Origin: Prosthecobacter sp. | GTDB taxonomy: Bacteria > Verrucomicrobiota > Verrucomicrobiia > Verrucomicrobiales > Verrucomicrobiaceae | DNA: 64,000 nt | Direction: 5' to 3' | Assembly: GCF_020439865.1 (NCBI RefSeq) | Contig: NZ_JAGRPF010000147.1 | Span: 18,033 to 82,032 of the forward strand | In this document: piece by piece, positions 28,088 to 36,289 of the stretch | Numbering within the stretch: position 1 is the stretch's first letter | How the letters are laid out: every line of letters starts with the position of its first letter | Program-made: the position numbers and the translations under genes | Notes under the pieces: model-generated | Databases searched by the model: none | What the model was told of the DNA's origin: nothing | The model's input: only the letters and a program-made list of their open reading frames with translations

Positions 28088-28387
28088 ATGAAAACCTGTT
28101 TGCTGTTCATCGTGAGCGTGATCGCCTCCTGCAGCCAAATCGACCAACGGGCCACCGAAGTTGAGATTGAGGCGGCTGCGAAACGAATTGCCGGCAAACA
28201 TCTGCCATCGTCAGCGCAGCTTGCCTCGCGTCTGACGAAGGAAAGCGATGGTATTTGGCGGGTGCAGGTTCACCAGATTGATCCCAGGCACACGAATTGC
28301 GGCTGCATTTTGTTTGTGCCCGGAACGGGGAGGGAGATGCTCTTCAAACCGTCAGGCAGACTCATCAGCAATGTGGCCCTGCACTGA
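28088..28387 (+). CDS. Putative small lipoprotein
   Basis: A 99-residue protein with an N-terminal MKTCLLFIVSVIASC, where Cys15 fits a lipobox, followed by a charged helix and a small beta region. No family is recognised. It lies 53 bases after the HlyD gene and 126 before thrC. Small size and lack of a known family keep confidence moderate. Confidence 0.55.
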   Translation: MKTCLLFIVSVIASCSQIDQRATEVEIEAAAKRIAGKHLPSSAQLASRLTKESDGIWRVQVHQIDPRHTNCGCILFVPGTGREMLFKPSGRLISNVALH

Positions 28388-28513
28388 CCTCAGACGAGGC
28401 GGCTGCATCCTGGTCGCTTTCCGTGTGTAAGAGTGAGGTTGCTGGGAGGGCAGAAGAACAAATTGAGTCCCCCGAAATCCCACGCATGAATGTCCGCCCC
28501 ATTGATTTCGCCC

Positions 28514-29884
28514 ATGCATTACATTTCCACCCGCGGCCAGACGAAGCCGCATACGTTTTCTGAAGCCGTTGAAGCCGGACTGGCGCCGGATGGCGGGCTG
28601 TTTTTGCCGGACAATCTGCCCAGCATTGCTGACAAACTGACCGCCTGGTCGAAGCTGACGTATCCTGAACTCGCGGCGGAGTTTTTCACGCTGTTCGCGC
28701 CGGAGATCAGCAACGCGGAGTGGCATCAGCTCACGGCGGAGGCCTACCGCCGTTTCGATTCACCGGACGTGGCGCCGCTGAAGAAGATCACGGACAAAAC
28801 TTATGTGCTGGAGCTGTTCCACGGCCCGACCCTCGCCTTCAAGGACTTCGCGCTGCAATTGCTCGGCCTGCTTTACAAGCGTCAGGTCGAGCACAGCGGC
28901 AAACGCCTCGCCGTGCTCGGTGCCACGTCCGGCGACACCGGTTCTGCGGCGATTCACGGCTGCATGGGGCAGGACGGCATCACCATTTTCATTCTGTATC
29001 CCAACGGACGCGTGGCGCCGCTGCAGGAGCGCCAGATGGCCTGCACGGGCGCGGACAATGTCTTCGCCATTCCGGTTCCCGGAACGTTCGACGATGCGCA
29101 GCGAGTGGTGAAGGACACGTTTGGCGACACCGCCTTCGCGAACTCGGTGAACCTCTCCGCGGTAAACTCGATCAACATCGCCCGCGTGCTGGCGCAATGC
29201 GTCTATTACATCTGGGCGTCGTTGAAACTGCCTGAAGAAGTCAGGGCTACGGCCGAATACGTCGTGCCCACCGGTAACTTCGGCAACGTGCTCGCCGGCT
29301 GGCTGGCGCAGCAGACGGGCATGCCGGCGGGCGGTTTCCGCGTGGCGACGAATCAGAACGACATCCTGCATCGCTTCTTCACCTCGGGTGACTATCATCA
29401 GAGCGACGTGCATCCGAGCCATGCGCCGAGCATGGACATCCAGGCGGCGTCGAACTTTGAGCGCTTCCTCTATTACATCCTCGATCAGAATCCTCAGCGC
29501 GTGCGCGAGGTGATGACGCAGATCAAATCGGGCGCACCATTCAAGATCGACCTGCCGAAAACCTCGATGCGCTCCACGCGCATGGACGATGCGCAGATCG
29601 AGCGCGTCATCGCGCAGATGTGGCAGGACTGGCAGTATGTGCTCGATCCGCACACCGCCTGCGCTTTCACCGACATGGCGCAGGATCGCGTGAGCGTGGT
29701 GCTGTCCACGGCGAGCCCGGCGAAATTCCCCGACGTGGTCAAACAAGCCACCGGCAGCGAGCCGACGCATCCAACACTCGAAGCGTTGAAGTCGAAGCCT
29801 TTGCAAACCTGGCCGCTTCCTGCTGACGTGGCCGAGGTGCAGGCGTTCATTCGGAAACACATAAGTCACGGAACGAATCCTTGA
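28514..29884 (+). CDS. thrC: Threonine synthase
   Basis: Converts O-phosphohomoserine to threonine with PLP. The 456 residues from the ATG at 28514 begin MHYISTRGQ, the expected N-terminus. The cofactor Lys110 lies in LAFKDFALQ and GATSGDTGSAA is the phosphate-binding loop. Its length matches the E. coli/yeast-type enzyme. An in-frame ATG eight codons upstream is less like the family. It is not clustered with thrA or thrB. Confidence 0.94.
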   Translation: MHYISTRGQTKPHTFSEAVEAGLAPDGGLFLPDNLPSIADKLTAWSKLTYPELAAEFFTLFAPEISNAEWHQLTAEAYRRFDSPDVAPLKKITDKTYVLELFHGPTLAFKDFALQLLGLLYKRQVEHSGKRLAVLGATSGDTGSAAIHGCMGQDGITIFILYPNGRVAPLQERQMACTGADNVFAIPVPGTFDDAQRVVKDTFGDTAFANSVNLSAVNSINIARVLAQCVYYIWASLKLPEEVRATAEYVVPTGNFGNVLAGWLAQQTGMPAGGFRVATNQNDILHRFFTSGDYHQSDVHPSHAPSMDIQAASNFERFLYYILDQNPQRVREVMTQIKSGAPFKIDLPKTSMRSTRMDDAQIERVIAQMWQDWQYVLDPHTACAFTDMAQDRVSVVLSTASPAKFPDVVKQATGSEPTHPTLEALKSKPLQTWPLPADVAEVQAFIRKHISHGTNP

Positions 29885-29926
29885 CGTTCTCGGCAGGGGC
29901 TTGGTTTAATCCCATAAAGACATCTC

Positions 29927-30505
29927 ATGAACCTGCTGCCCCTATCCTTCGACGTCACCGGCCTGCTGGACCTCTCCCCCTACCTGACCAAGGGCAGCGA
30001 CACCGGCAACGGCGTCACGCTCATGATCGGTGACATGTACTCCTGGGGTCTTCTCGGTGGCGGGCCGTTGCTGATCCTGGCGGCCCTGATGCTGGTGAAG
30101 ATCATGTATGCGCGGGTGAAGTTCTTCGCCCTCGAGTACGGCAATGGTGGTTTCTTCGGCCGCGTCAGGGCGATCGCTCCTTTCATCACCTTGGGGACCG
30201 CCTTGTTTCTGGTCGGAGTGGCCGCGCTCTGGATCGGCTGGCAGGTTCTCGGCTACTCCGTGACGGTCAATGCCAAAGGAGTCACTGAGACGACGCAGGA
30301 ACAGACGATTCACTATGAGTGGGCCGATGCCACCGGCGCCTCGAAGCGCGTCAAGTCCACCGAGTTTTGGGTGACCTTCGCCAAGGACGGCCGCAAGTGC
30401 CGCGTGGATTTCCAGCAGCGTTTCATTGGTGAAAAGGTTCAGGACAAGGCGATCGAGATCGTCGAAAACGCGCTGCTCTATTCCAAGGTGCCGCGGCTCG
30501 AGTAG
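29927..30505 (+). CDS. Membrane protein of unknown function
   Basis: A 192-residue protein with two membrane helices (about 44-62 and 85-108) joined by a short basic loop, and a soluble C-terminal beta-rich region (residues 110-192) with an EWADATGASKRVKSTEFWV segment, resembling a small PH-like domain. No family is recognised. It is 42 bases after thrC and convergent with argA. Confidence 0.6.
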   Translation: MNLLPLSFDVTGLLDLSPYLTKGSDTGNGVTLMIGDMYSWGLLGGGPLLILAALMLVKIMYARVKFFALEYGNGGFFGRVRAIAPFITLGTALFLVGVAALWIGWQVLGYSVTVNAKGVTETTQEQTIHYEWADATGASKRVKSTEFWVTFAKDGRKCRVDFQQRFIGEKVQDKAIEIVENALLYSKVPRLE

Positions 30506-30511
30506 CCGGCG

Positions 30512-31840
30512 TTACTTGAGCGCCTTGACCAGCACCTTCGAGTTTCGGCCGCTCTTGTCGTACTTTTCGCGGCGGCTGAGCGGCAGGGCGCTCGGATCGG
30601 TCACGGTGTAACCCATCTTCTCCTCAAAAAAGCGGAAGGCCTGTGTACTGAGAGCCACGATGACTTCGCAGCCGCGCTGTTTCGCCGTCTCCTCGGCAAA
30701 GGCCACGAGCTTGCGGCCATGATTCTTGTTCTTGTGCGAGCGGCGGACGAACAGACAGGCCAGTTCGGCGATCTTCCGCCCGTCCTCCTCGTAGGTGTGC
30801 ACGGCCACGGAACCGATGGGGTTGCCGTCGAGCTCGAGCACGAAGAAGTCTTTGATCTTCGACTGAATCTGATCGCGTGACCGCGGCACGAGCGCCGCCT
30901 CATCCATGCTCTGCTGCATCATGGAGAGGAGTTCGGGCACGTCGGAGGAACGGGCCTTGCGGATCTGCTGGTAGTCGTCGGCATGAATCATCGTGCCGAC
31001 GCCTTCATTGGAGAACAACTCGGCCAGCAGCGCCTCGTCCTGCGTTCCGTCGACGATGTGGACGCGCGGCACGCCTTCCTGGCAGGCCAGCGCGGCATAG
31101 CGCAGCTTCGAGAGCATGCTCACATCCTGCTTCGTATCCTTCTTCTTGTACATCTCCCGCGCCTCGGCCACGGAGATCTGGGCCAGCCGCGTGCCGTCCG
31201 CGTTCGTAAGGCCGGATTCGGCGACAAAGATGACTTTCGCAGCCTGCAGCGCGATGGCGACCTCGACGGCAACGGCGTCGGAGTTCAGCCGCAGCGTGGT
31301 GCCTTTGCCGTCATAGCCGAGCGGGGGAAGAATGGGAATGATGTCCGCCTTCAGCAGCGAGCGCAGCGATTCTTCATCGACACGTTCGATGCGGCCCGTG
31401 AACTGCTGATCCACGCCGTCGATGACCCCGGCTGGGTGAACGGCGAGCGCGTTGGAAACGGCCACGGGCATCTCCAGCGCGGTCAGATCGGCGATGAGAT
31501 CGCTGCACTGGTGCATGATCGCGTCCACGGCGATCTCGATGCCCGCGGAATCGGTGAGCCCCATGCCGTCATCATTGTAGAGCGTGATGCCGCGTTTGGC
31601 CGCAAGCGCACGAACCTGGGCGCGTGCGCCGAACACGAGCACGACCTCGATGTTCAGCGACTGCAGCACCGCCACGTCCTGGAGAATGCTGGCGAAGCCG
31701 GGCTGCGTCATGAGCGCGCCATCAAAGGCGATCACGAAAACACGCTGCCGGAACTGCGGCACGTAGCGCAGGATGCCGCGCAAATCTTCGAAGCGTTGCT
31801 GGGGTTTGGTGGGGTCGTTGTTCAAGGTCGTAGCTATCAA
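30512..31840 (-). CDS. argA: Amino-acid N-acetyltransferase (N-acetylglutamate synthase, ArgA type)
   Basis: A 442-residue fusion of an amino-acid-kinase-like domain (about 20-285, VFVIAFDGALM; lacking kinase activity in the family, it binds arginine) and a GNAT acetyltransferase domain (about 300-440, with CLFVRRSHKNKNHGRKL). It makes N-acetylglutamate from acetyl-CoA and glutamate. The start is probably the TTG at 31840, which overlaps the stop of the 92-residue gene by four bases (TTGA); a later TTG is possible and no early ATG exists. It lies 22 kb from argCJBDF. Confidence 0.9.
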   Translation of the reverse strand: MIATTLNNDPTKPQQRFEDLRGILRYVPQFRQRVFVIAFDGALMTQPGFASILQDVAVLQSLNIEVVLVFGARAQVRALAAKRGITLYNDDGMGLTDSAGIEIAVDAIMHQCSDLIADLTALEMPVAVSNALAVHPAGVIDGVDQQFTGRIERVDEESLRSLLKADIIPILPPLGYDGKGTTLRLNSDAVAVEVAIALQAAKVIFVAESGLTNADGTRLAQISVAEAREMYKKKDTKQDVSMLSKLRYAALACQEGVPRVHIVDGTQDEALLAELFSNEGVGTMIHADDYQQIRKARSSDVPELLSMMQQSMDEAALVPRSRDQIQSKIKDFFVLELDGNPIGSVAVHTYEEDGRKIAELACLFVRRSHKNKNHGRKLVAFAEETAKQRGCEVIVALSTQAFRFFEEKMGYTVTDPSALPLSRREKYDKSGRNSKVLVKALK

Positions 31841-32115
31841 GATAGCACAACTGCGGCGATCTCATCCCAAAGTTTGTCGATCTCCTTCGGCCCATGCGAC
31901 GGCTTGCCGGCTTTCGAGAACCAGTAGTCCGCGTTCCATTGATCTCCCTCGATCACATGCAGCAGGGCATGAATCCACGAGCCCATCTTGGTGTGGATGT
32001 CCTGTGCGATGTTGTGCGCGGAATCCCAGTCGCCATTTTTTACATGCCAGAGAGCGTGGGCCTCGGGCGAGAGGCCCGAGGGATCTTTGAGAGCCTGGAG
32101 TTCGGCGGGGGACAT
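31837..32115 (-). CDS. Conserved small protein coupled to argA
   Basis: A 92-residue Trp- and His-rich cytoplasmic protein, with WHVKNGDWDSAHNIAQDI, IHALLHVIEGD and ADYWFSKAGK. The helical pairs resemble a TPR-like unit. I recall similar unannotated proteins in Verrucomicrobia and Bacteroidetes but know no function. Its stop overlaps the argA start by four bases, so the two are translationally coupled. It could regulate arginine synthesis, but this is inference from position only. Confidence 0.7.
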   Translation of the reverse strand: MSPAELQALKDPSGLSPEAHALWHVKNGDWDSAHNIAQDIHTKMGSWIHALLHVIEGDQWNADYWFSKAGKPSHGPKEIDKLWDEIAAVVLS

Positions 32116-32139
32116 GGCAAAATGACGAGGGCGATTTTA

Positions 32140-32182
32140 GAATGACGAAGGCATTCCACGTTCGTCATTCCGGCGAAGCCGG
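32140..32182. repeat. REP-like double hairpin downstream of the MFS gene
   Basis: GAATGACGAA (32140-32149) and TTCGTCATTC (32161-32170) are a perfect 10-base inverted repeat with an 11-base loop. It is followed at once by CCGGC-GAA-GCCGG (32170-32182), a 5-bp stem with a three-base loop ending just before the MFS stop codon. A third partial copy AATGACGA is at 32121. It may act as a transcript-stabilising REP element or terminator between the MFS gene and the argA unit. Confidence 0.55.
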
Positions 32183-33568
32183 TCAATCATCCTCAGGCAG
32201 CGGTTTGCCCTTGGTCTCAGGAGCAAACGGCAGAATGCAGATGCCCATGAGGAAGATGACGCACATGGTCATGGCGGCGTAGCGCAGCGGCAGCGCCGGA
32301 TCCTGTGTGGCAAACTTGCCGTAGATGCCTGCGGTGAGCGTGGCGGAGAAGAAGCTGCCGCCGGCCGCGGCAAAGCGTCCAAGATTGTAGCAGAAGCTGG
32401 TGCCCGTGCTGCGCAGCTTGCTGGGGAAGAGCTCCGGCAGGTAGATGGCGAAACCGGCGAACACGCTCAGCTGCACGGCGCCCATGAAGAACATCATCCA
32501 GCGTGCGGCGATCGGGTCGCTCATCTTCCAATAGACGAGGAAGGTCACGACAAGCGCGGCGCTGAAGCCGAGGAAGAAAGCGAGGCGGCGGCCCATTTTG
32601 GCCACATTGGTAAACAAGGTCATGCCGACAGCGGCTCCCAGCATGTTCCAAAGATAGGCCACGGAGATCGCATGATTGACCTCGGCGGCGATTTGGTCGG
32701 CCGCGATGCCGGCTTTTTCAAAGTGCTGCCGGAAGACGACCTTCTGCAGGTCCACGGCGTACTCGCCGATGGCCCAGAGACCAATGACACCCGTGCTGGC
32801 GATGACAGCGCCGACGAGGAGGTTCTTCCGCCAGTGCGCGCTGGCGAGAAGGCCGGCATACGGTGCAAAGATGCTGCCCTTCGGAAGCTGGTCGGTGTCT
32901 TTCAGGTGTTGCCACGCGTCAGGTTCCTTCAGGTATTTCCGGGTGAAGATGATCATCAGCGCAGGTGCCGCTCCGATGAGGAACATCCAGCGCCAGCCGG
33001 ATCCGGCATGAATCGTGCCGCTGGCTTCAAGGGAGTCGATGCCGATTTTGGCGAAGCCCGCGGCGAGGTTGCCGATGGTGGAGAGAATCTGCAGCAGCCC
33101 CAGACACTGGGTGCGTGCGCCATTCGGAACGGTTTCCGCGATCAAGGACACTGCGAGACCGAACACGCCGCCCACACCCACGCCCGTCAGGAAGCGGAAG
33201 ATGGTGAAGTCCGTTTGAGTGCGGCTGAAATAGCTCAGGCCGGTGAAAGCGGAATAGATCAAAATCGTCAGGGTCAGCATCCTGGCCCGGCCATATTTGT
33301 CTCCCAGTGCACCGAAGGTCAGACCACCCACGCCCCAGCCGATGAGGAAGCAGGCCGTCACGATTTTGCCGAATGCCTGCAGGTCAGGGCTTGTCGGAGG
33401 CAGTTTCATCAGTTCGACGAGCGCGGGCACGCGTGCGAGCGAAAACAGACGCTGATCGAGGCAGTCAAAAAACCATGCAGCAGAGGCCACAATCAGAACA
33501 AACCAATGGTAGCCGTTCATCTGTTTGTACCAAGGCGCGTTCGAGTCGGGAATGGTCGGAGTGCTCAT
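32183..33568 (-). CDS. MFS transporter
   Basis: A 461-residue protein with about 12 membrane helices. Family signatures are the loop 2-3 motif GALGDKYGRARML and the helix-5 segment FLTGVGVGGVFGLAVSLIAE. The central loop includes KYLKEPDAWQHL. It is of the sugar/organic-anion-porter type (SP/AAHS-like) by motif; the substrate is unknown. It is divergent from a PfkB-family sugar kinase 70 bases away, so a sugar is a reasonable guess. Confidence 0.9.
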   Translation of the reverse strand: MSTPTIPDSNAPWYKQMNGYHWFVLIVASAAWFFDCLDQRLFSLARVPALVELMKLPPTSPDLQAFGKIVTACFLIGWGVGGLTFGALGDKYGRARMLTLTILIYSAFTGLSYFSRTQTDFTIFRFLTGVGVGGVFGLAVSLIAETVPNGARTQCLGLLQILSTIGNLAAGFAKIGIDSLEASGTIHAGSGWRWMFLIGAAPALMIIFTRKYLKEPDAWQHLKDTDQLPKGSIFAPYAGLLASAHWRKNLLVGAVIASTGVIGLWAIGEYAVDLQKVVFRQHFEKAGIAADQIAAEVNHAISVAYLWNMLGAAVGMTLFTNVAKMGRRLAFFLGFSAALVVTFLVYWKMSDPIAARWMMFFMGAVQLSVFAGFAIYLPELFPSKLRSTGTSFCYNLGRFAAAGGSFFSATLTAGIYGKFATQDPALPLRYAAMTMCVIFLMGICILPFAPETKGKPLPEDD

Positions 33569-33638
33569 GAGAAGCGCGGATGTTGAATGACATGGCGGGA
33601 GATGACAATCACGAAATCACGTTAATCATGCCCGTGTC

Positions 33639-34529
33639 ATGGCAGCCGCTTCTTTCAATGTTATCGGCATCGGTGCGGCCACGCTCGATGCGCTCTCGAT
33701 TGTCCCTGAGTTCCGCGCGGACGAGCACGTGACGCAGGCGCTTGCACACGTCGAGGAAGGCGGCGGTCCCGTGGCAACGGCGTTGTGCGTGCTCGCAGCA
33801 GGCGGACATCGTTGTGTGTTGATTGATCGCTGCGGTGACGATGTGACGGGACGGAGAATCCGTGCTGGCCTGGAGGAATTCGGAGTGGACGCCTCTCATG
33901 TGCGCGTGATGCCGGGAGCACGCTCTGCGAGCGCGAGCATTCTGGTGCGTCAGAGTGATGGAGCCCGCCAGATTGTCTATGTGCCGTCCACGGCGGGTGA
34001 GCCTGCGCCCGATGAGGTGGATGCATCGCTATTCACTCACGCGCGACTGCTTCATCTCAACGGCCGCCACGAAGCTGCCGCACGTCATGCGGCGGGGCTC
34101 GCTCAGCAGCACGGGGTGTCCATCTCCTTTGACGGTGGCGCGGGCCGATGGCGGGAATCTTTGCGTGATCTCGTCGATGCGAGCCATATCCGCATCGTGG
34201 CTCGTGAATTCGCGGAACGATGCACGGGAGCGAGTGATTTGCAGGAGATGGCTGCGGCGTTGCTGCAGCCGCCTGCGCAGATCGTGGTAATCACCGTCGG
34301 CTCGGGGGGCAGTCACGTTTGGACTTCGAAGGGGGCTCATTTCCATCAGCCGGCCTGCGCATGCCTTGTGACCGACACGACGGGTTGTGGCGATGTTTTC
34401 CACGGATGGTTTCTGCATGGCTGGCTCAAAGGCGATGCCGTGGAACAATGCGCGGCGGTCGCCGGCCGCCAGGCGGCGTTGACGGCCGAAAAACTGGGCG
34501 GTCGCCATACCCTGCGGCTGAAACTTTGA
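33639..34529 (+). CDS. PfkB-family carbohydrate kinase
   Basis: A 296-residue ribokinase-fold protein. The N-terminal GIGAATLDAL and GGPVATALCVLAAGG phrases are typical, and the C-terminal anion-hole motif DTTGCGD (246-252, where DTxGAGD is usual) puts the catalytic base at Asp252. It phosphorylates a sugar or nucleoside; the substrate is not readable. It is divergent from the MFS gene, which may import its substrate. Confidence 0.88.
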   Translation: MAAASFNVIGIGAATLDALSIVPEFRADEHVTQALAHVEEGGGPVATALCVLAAGGHRCVLIDRCGDDVTGRRIRAGLEEFGVDASHVRVMPGARSASASILVRQSDGARQIVYVPSTAGEPAPDEVDASLFTHARLLHLNGRHEAAARHAAGLAQQHGVSISFDGGAGRWRESLRDLVDASHIRIVAREFAERCTGASDLQEMAAALLQPPAQIVVITVGSGGSHVWTSKGAHFHQPACACLVTDTTGCGDVFHGWFLHGWLKGDAVEQCAAVAGRQAALTAEKLGGRHTLRLKL

Positions 34530-34572
34530 AGCTTGAACATTGAACTTTGGCAGTGAGGCAGTAAACAGACGC

Positions 34573-35301
34573 ATGCGCAGAAACGTCGTATTATTCCTGC
34601 CGTTGATTCTCGCCTTCGTCGTTGTGGCCTGCGCCACCTATGACGGCTCGCGCATCGCACGTTGGGAGGCGCGATTTCGCCCAGTGTCTCCCGGTGCCAT
34701 GACGCCGGATCAGCTGCTCGCCGAGGCACGGGTGAAGCTCGACATCATTCCCTCCGGCACGGTGGGCCGTCGCTACTATCGGCCGATGAAGCCGCGCTAC
34801 ATCACCATCCACAGCACGCAGAACTACACGGGCAACGCGTACAATCATGCGCTCGCGTTGAAACGTGGCGCCTTGCGCGCTCCGAAGCGCAAGGGGGGCA
34901 ATCGCATCGGCTATCTCACCTGGCACTTCACCGTGCAGGATGACATCGCCATCCAGCATCTGCCCTGCCGGGAGCAAGGCGAGCACGCCGACTTCGACGG
35001 CCCCGGCAACAATTACAGCATCGGCATCGAGATGTGCGAGCACAATGGCAACGACCTCGCTATGACCATCGACCGCACCGCGCGTCTAGCCGCGTATCTC
35101 ATGCGTGCGTATGACATTCCGCTCAGCCATGTGGTTCCGCACTACCACTGGCCGCGCGCCGGGGTAAGCCCGGCACACAAGGACTGTCCGCACTTCCTGC
35201 TGGAGCGCGGACGTCCGGGCCACACATGGCAGTGGTTCCTCAACCGCGTCAATTTTCATTACAGCCGCATGTTGCCAGGACCTGCCACACCACTTGGGTG
35301 A
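34573..35301 (+). CDS. Lipoprotein N-acetylmuramoyl-L-alanine amidase (amidase_2)
   Basis: A 242-residue putative lipoprotein with Cys20 in FVVVAC and an AmpD-like zinc amidase domain at about 70-210. His80 in ITIHST, WHFTVQDD, and the C-terminal PHYHW...HKDCPHFLL supply zinc and catalytic residues. It cleaves peptidoglycan stem peptides or recycled muropeptides in the periplasm. The start is the ATG at 34573; an earlier in-frame start has no signal character. Confidence 0.88.
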   Translation: MRRNVVLFLPLILAFVVVACATYDGSRIARWEARFRPVSPGAMTPDQLLAEARVKLDIIPSGTVGRRYYRPMKPRYITIHSTQNYTGNAYNHALALKRGALRAPKRKGGNRIGYLTWHFTVQDDIAIQHLPCREQGEHADFDGPGNNYSIGIEMCEHNGNDLAMTIDRTARLAAYLMRAYDIPLSHVVPHYHWPRAGVSPAHKDCPHFLLERGRPGHTWQWFLNRVNFHYSRMLPGPATPLG

Positions 35302-35304
35302 GCC

Positions 35305-36231
35305 ATGAAACGCGCAGTTCTCCAGTTCGCACTCGTGCTCACTGTCGTGTCGGCGGTGTGGGGTCAGAGCGCTGTCGCGTGGCCCGAAAAGCCGGTGCCC
35401 AGCGTCAGCGAGCGTGTGGCGATCCTCGACGACAAACGTATCAACGAAAGTTCCGGCCTCGCGCTTGGCAGCCGTGATCGCTCGATCTTCTGGACGATGA
35501 ACGATTCCGGGGGCGAGCCCTGTGTCTTCGCCATCGACCGCAGCGGCAAGACCCGCGCGAAGGTGCGGGTGCGTGACGCTGCAAATTTTGACTGGGAGGG
35601 GCTCGCGATGGGCAAGGATGAGAAGGGGGCTCCGGCGCTCTTCATTGGCGACATCGGCGACAATCTTCTTCTGCGACCTTCGGTCCAAGTTTATCAGATC
35701 CCCGAACCGGAGATCAATGTGCCTGGCAAAACTGTTGCGGAAACCGAAACAGCAGCACCACAGCTTTGGCGTGCGAACTACCCCGATGGAAGGCACAACG
35801 CCGAGAGCTTGCTGGTTCATCCGCGAACCAACCGGCTCTACATTTTGACCAAGAGCGAAGAAGGCAAAAGCGCGTTGTATGCGTTTCCTCAGCCGTTGAA
35901 GCCCAAAGAGAGCATGGTTCTGGAGAAGATCGTCGACATTCAGTTTCCTGAACTGATCCGCGCCGGCAAGCGCCCCCATGACAATTGCATGGCCAGTGGT
36001 GCGAGCTTCGCTCCGGACGGTTCACGCATGGTCGTCTGCACCTACAGCAGCCTCTATGAATGGATATTGCCGGAAGGCAAACCGCTGGCTGTAGCCCTGA
36101 AGCAGCCTCCTGTGCGCATAGAACCCGAGCTGCTGAGGCAGGTCGAAGGCGTCTGCTACGACGCCGACAACATCACGCTCTGGCTCACCAGCGAACATCT
36201 GCCGACGCCGCTGCTGAAAGTGAAGCGCTGA
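35305..36231 (+). CDS. Exported beta-propeller-like protein of unknown function
   Basis: A 308-residue protein with a signal peptide (1-20) and repeated beta segments (INESSGLALGSRDRSIFWTMNDSGG, DFDWEGLAMG, GDIGDNLLLR, NAESLLVHPRTNRLYILTK). The pattern resembles phytase-like/esterase-like propellers. It starts four bases after the amidase stop, so it is co-transcribed. No catalytic role is assigned. Confidence 0.7.
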   Translation: MKRAVLQFALVLTVVSAVWGQSAVAWPEKPVPSVSERVAILDDKRINESSGLALGSRDRSIFWTMNDSGGEPCVFAIDRSGKTRAKVRVRDAANFDWEGLAMGKDEKGAPALFIGDIGDNLLLRPSVQVYQIPEPEINVPGKTVAETETAAPQLWRANYPDGRHNAESLLVHPRTNRLYILTKSEEGKSALYAFPQPLKPKESMVLEKIVDIQFPELIRAGKRPHDNCMASGASFAPDGSRMVVCTYSSLYEWILPEGKPLAVALKQPPVRIEPELLRQVEGVCYDADNITLWLTSEHLPTPLLKVKR

Positions 36232-36289
36232 CCCACAGCCGGCTCAGATCACCTGCAACATGTCGATGGTTGTTCTGTTTGATTCAGGC

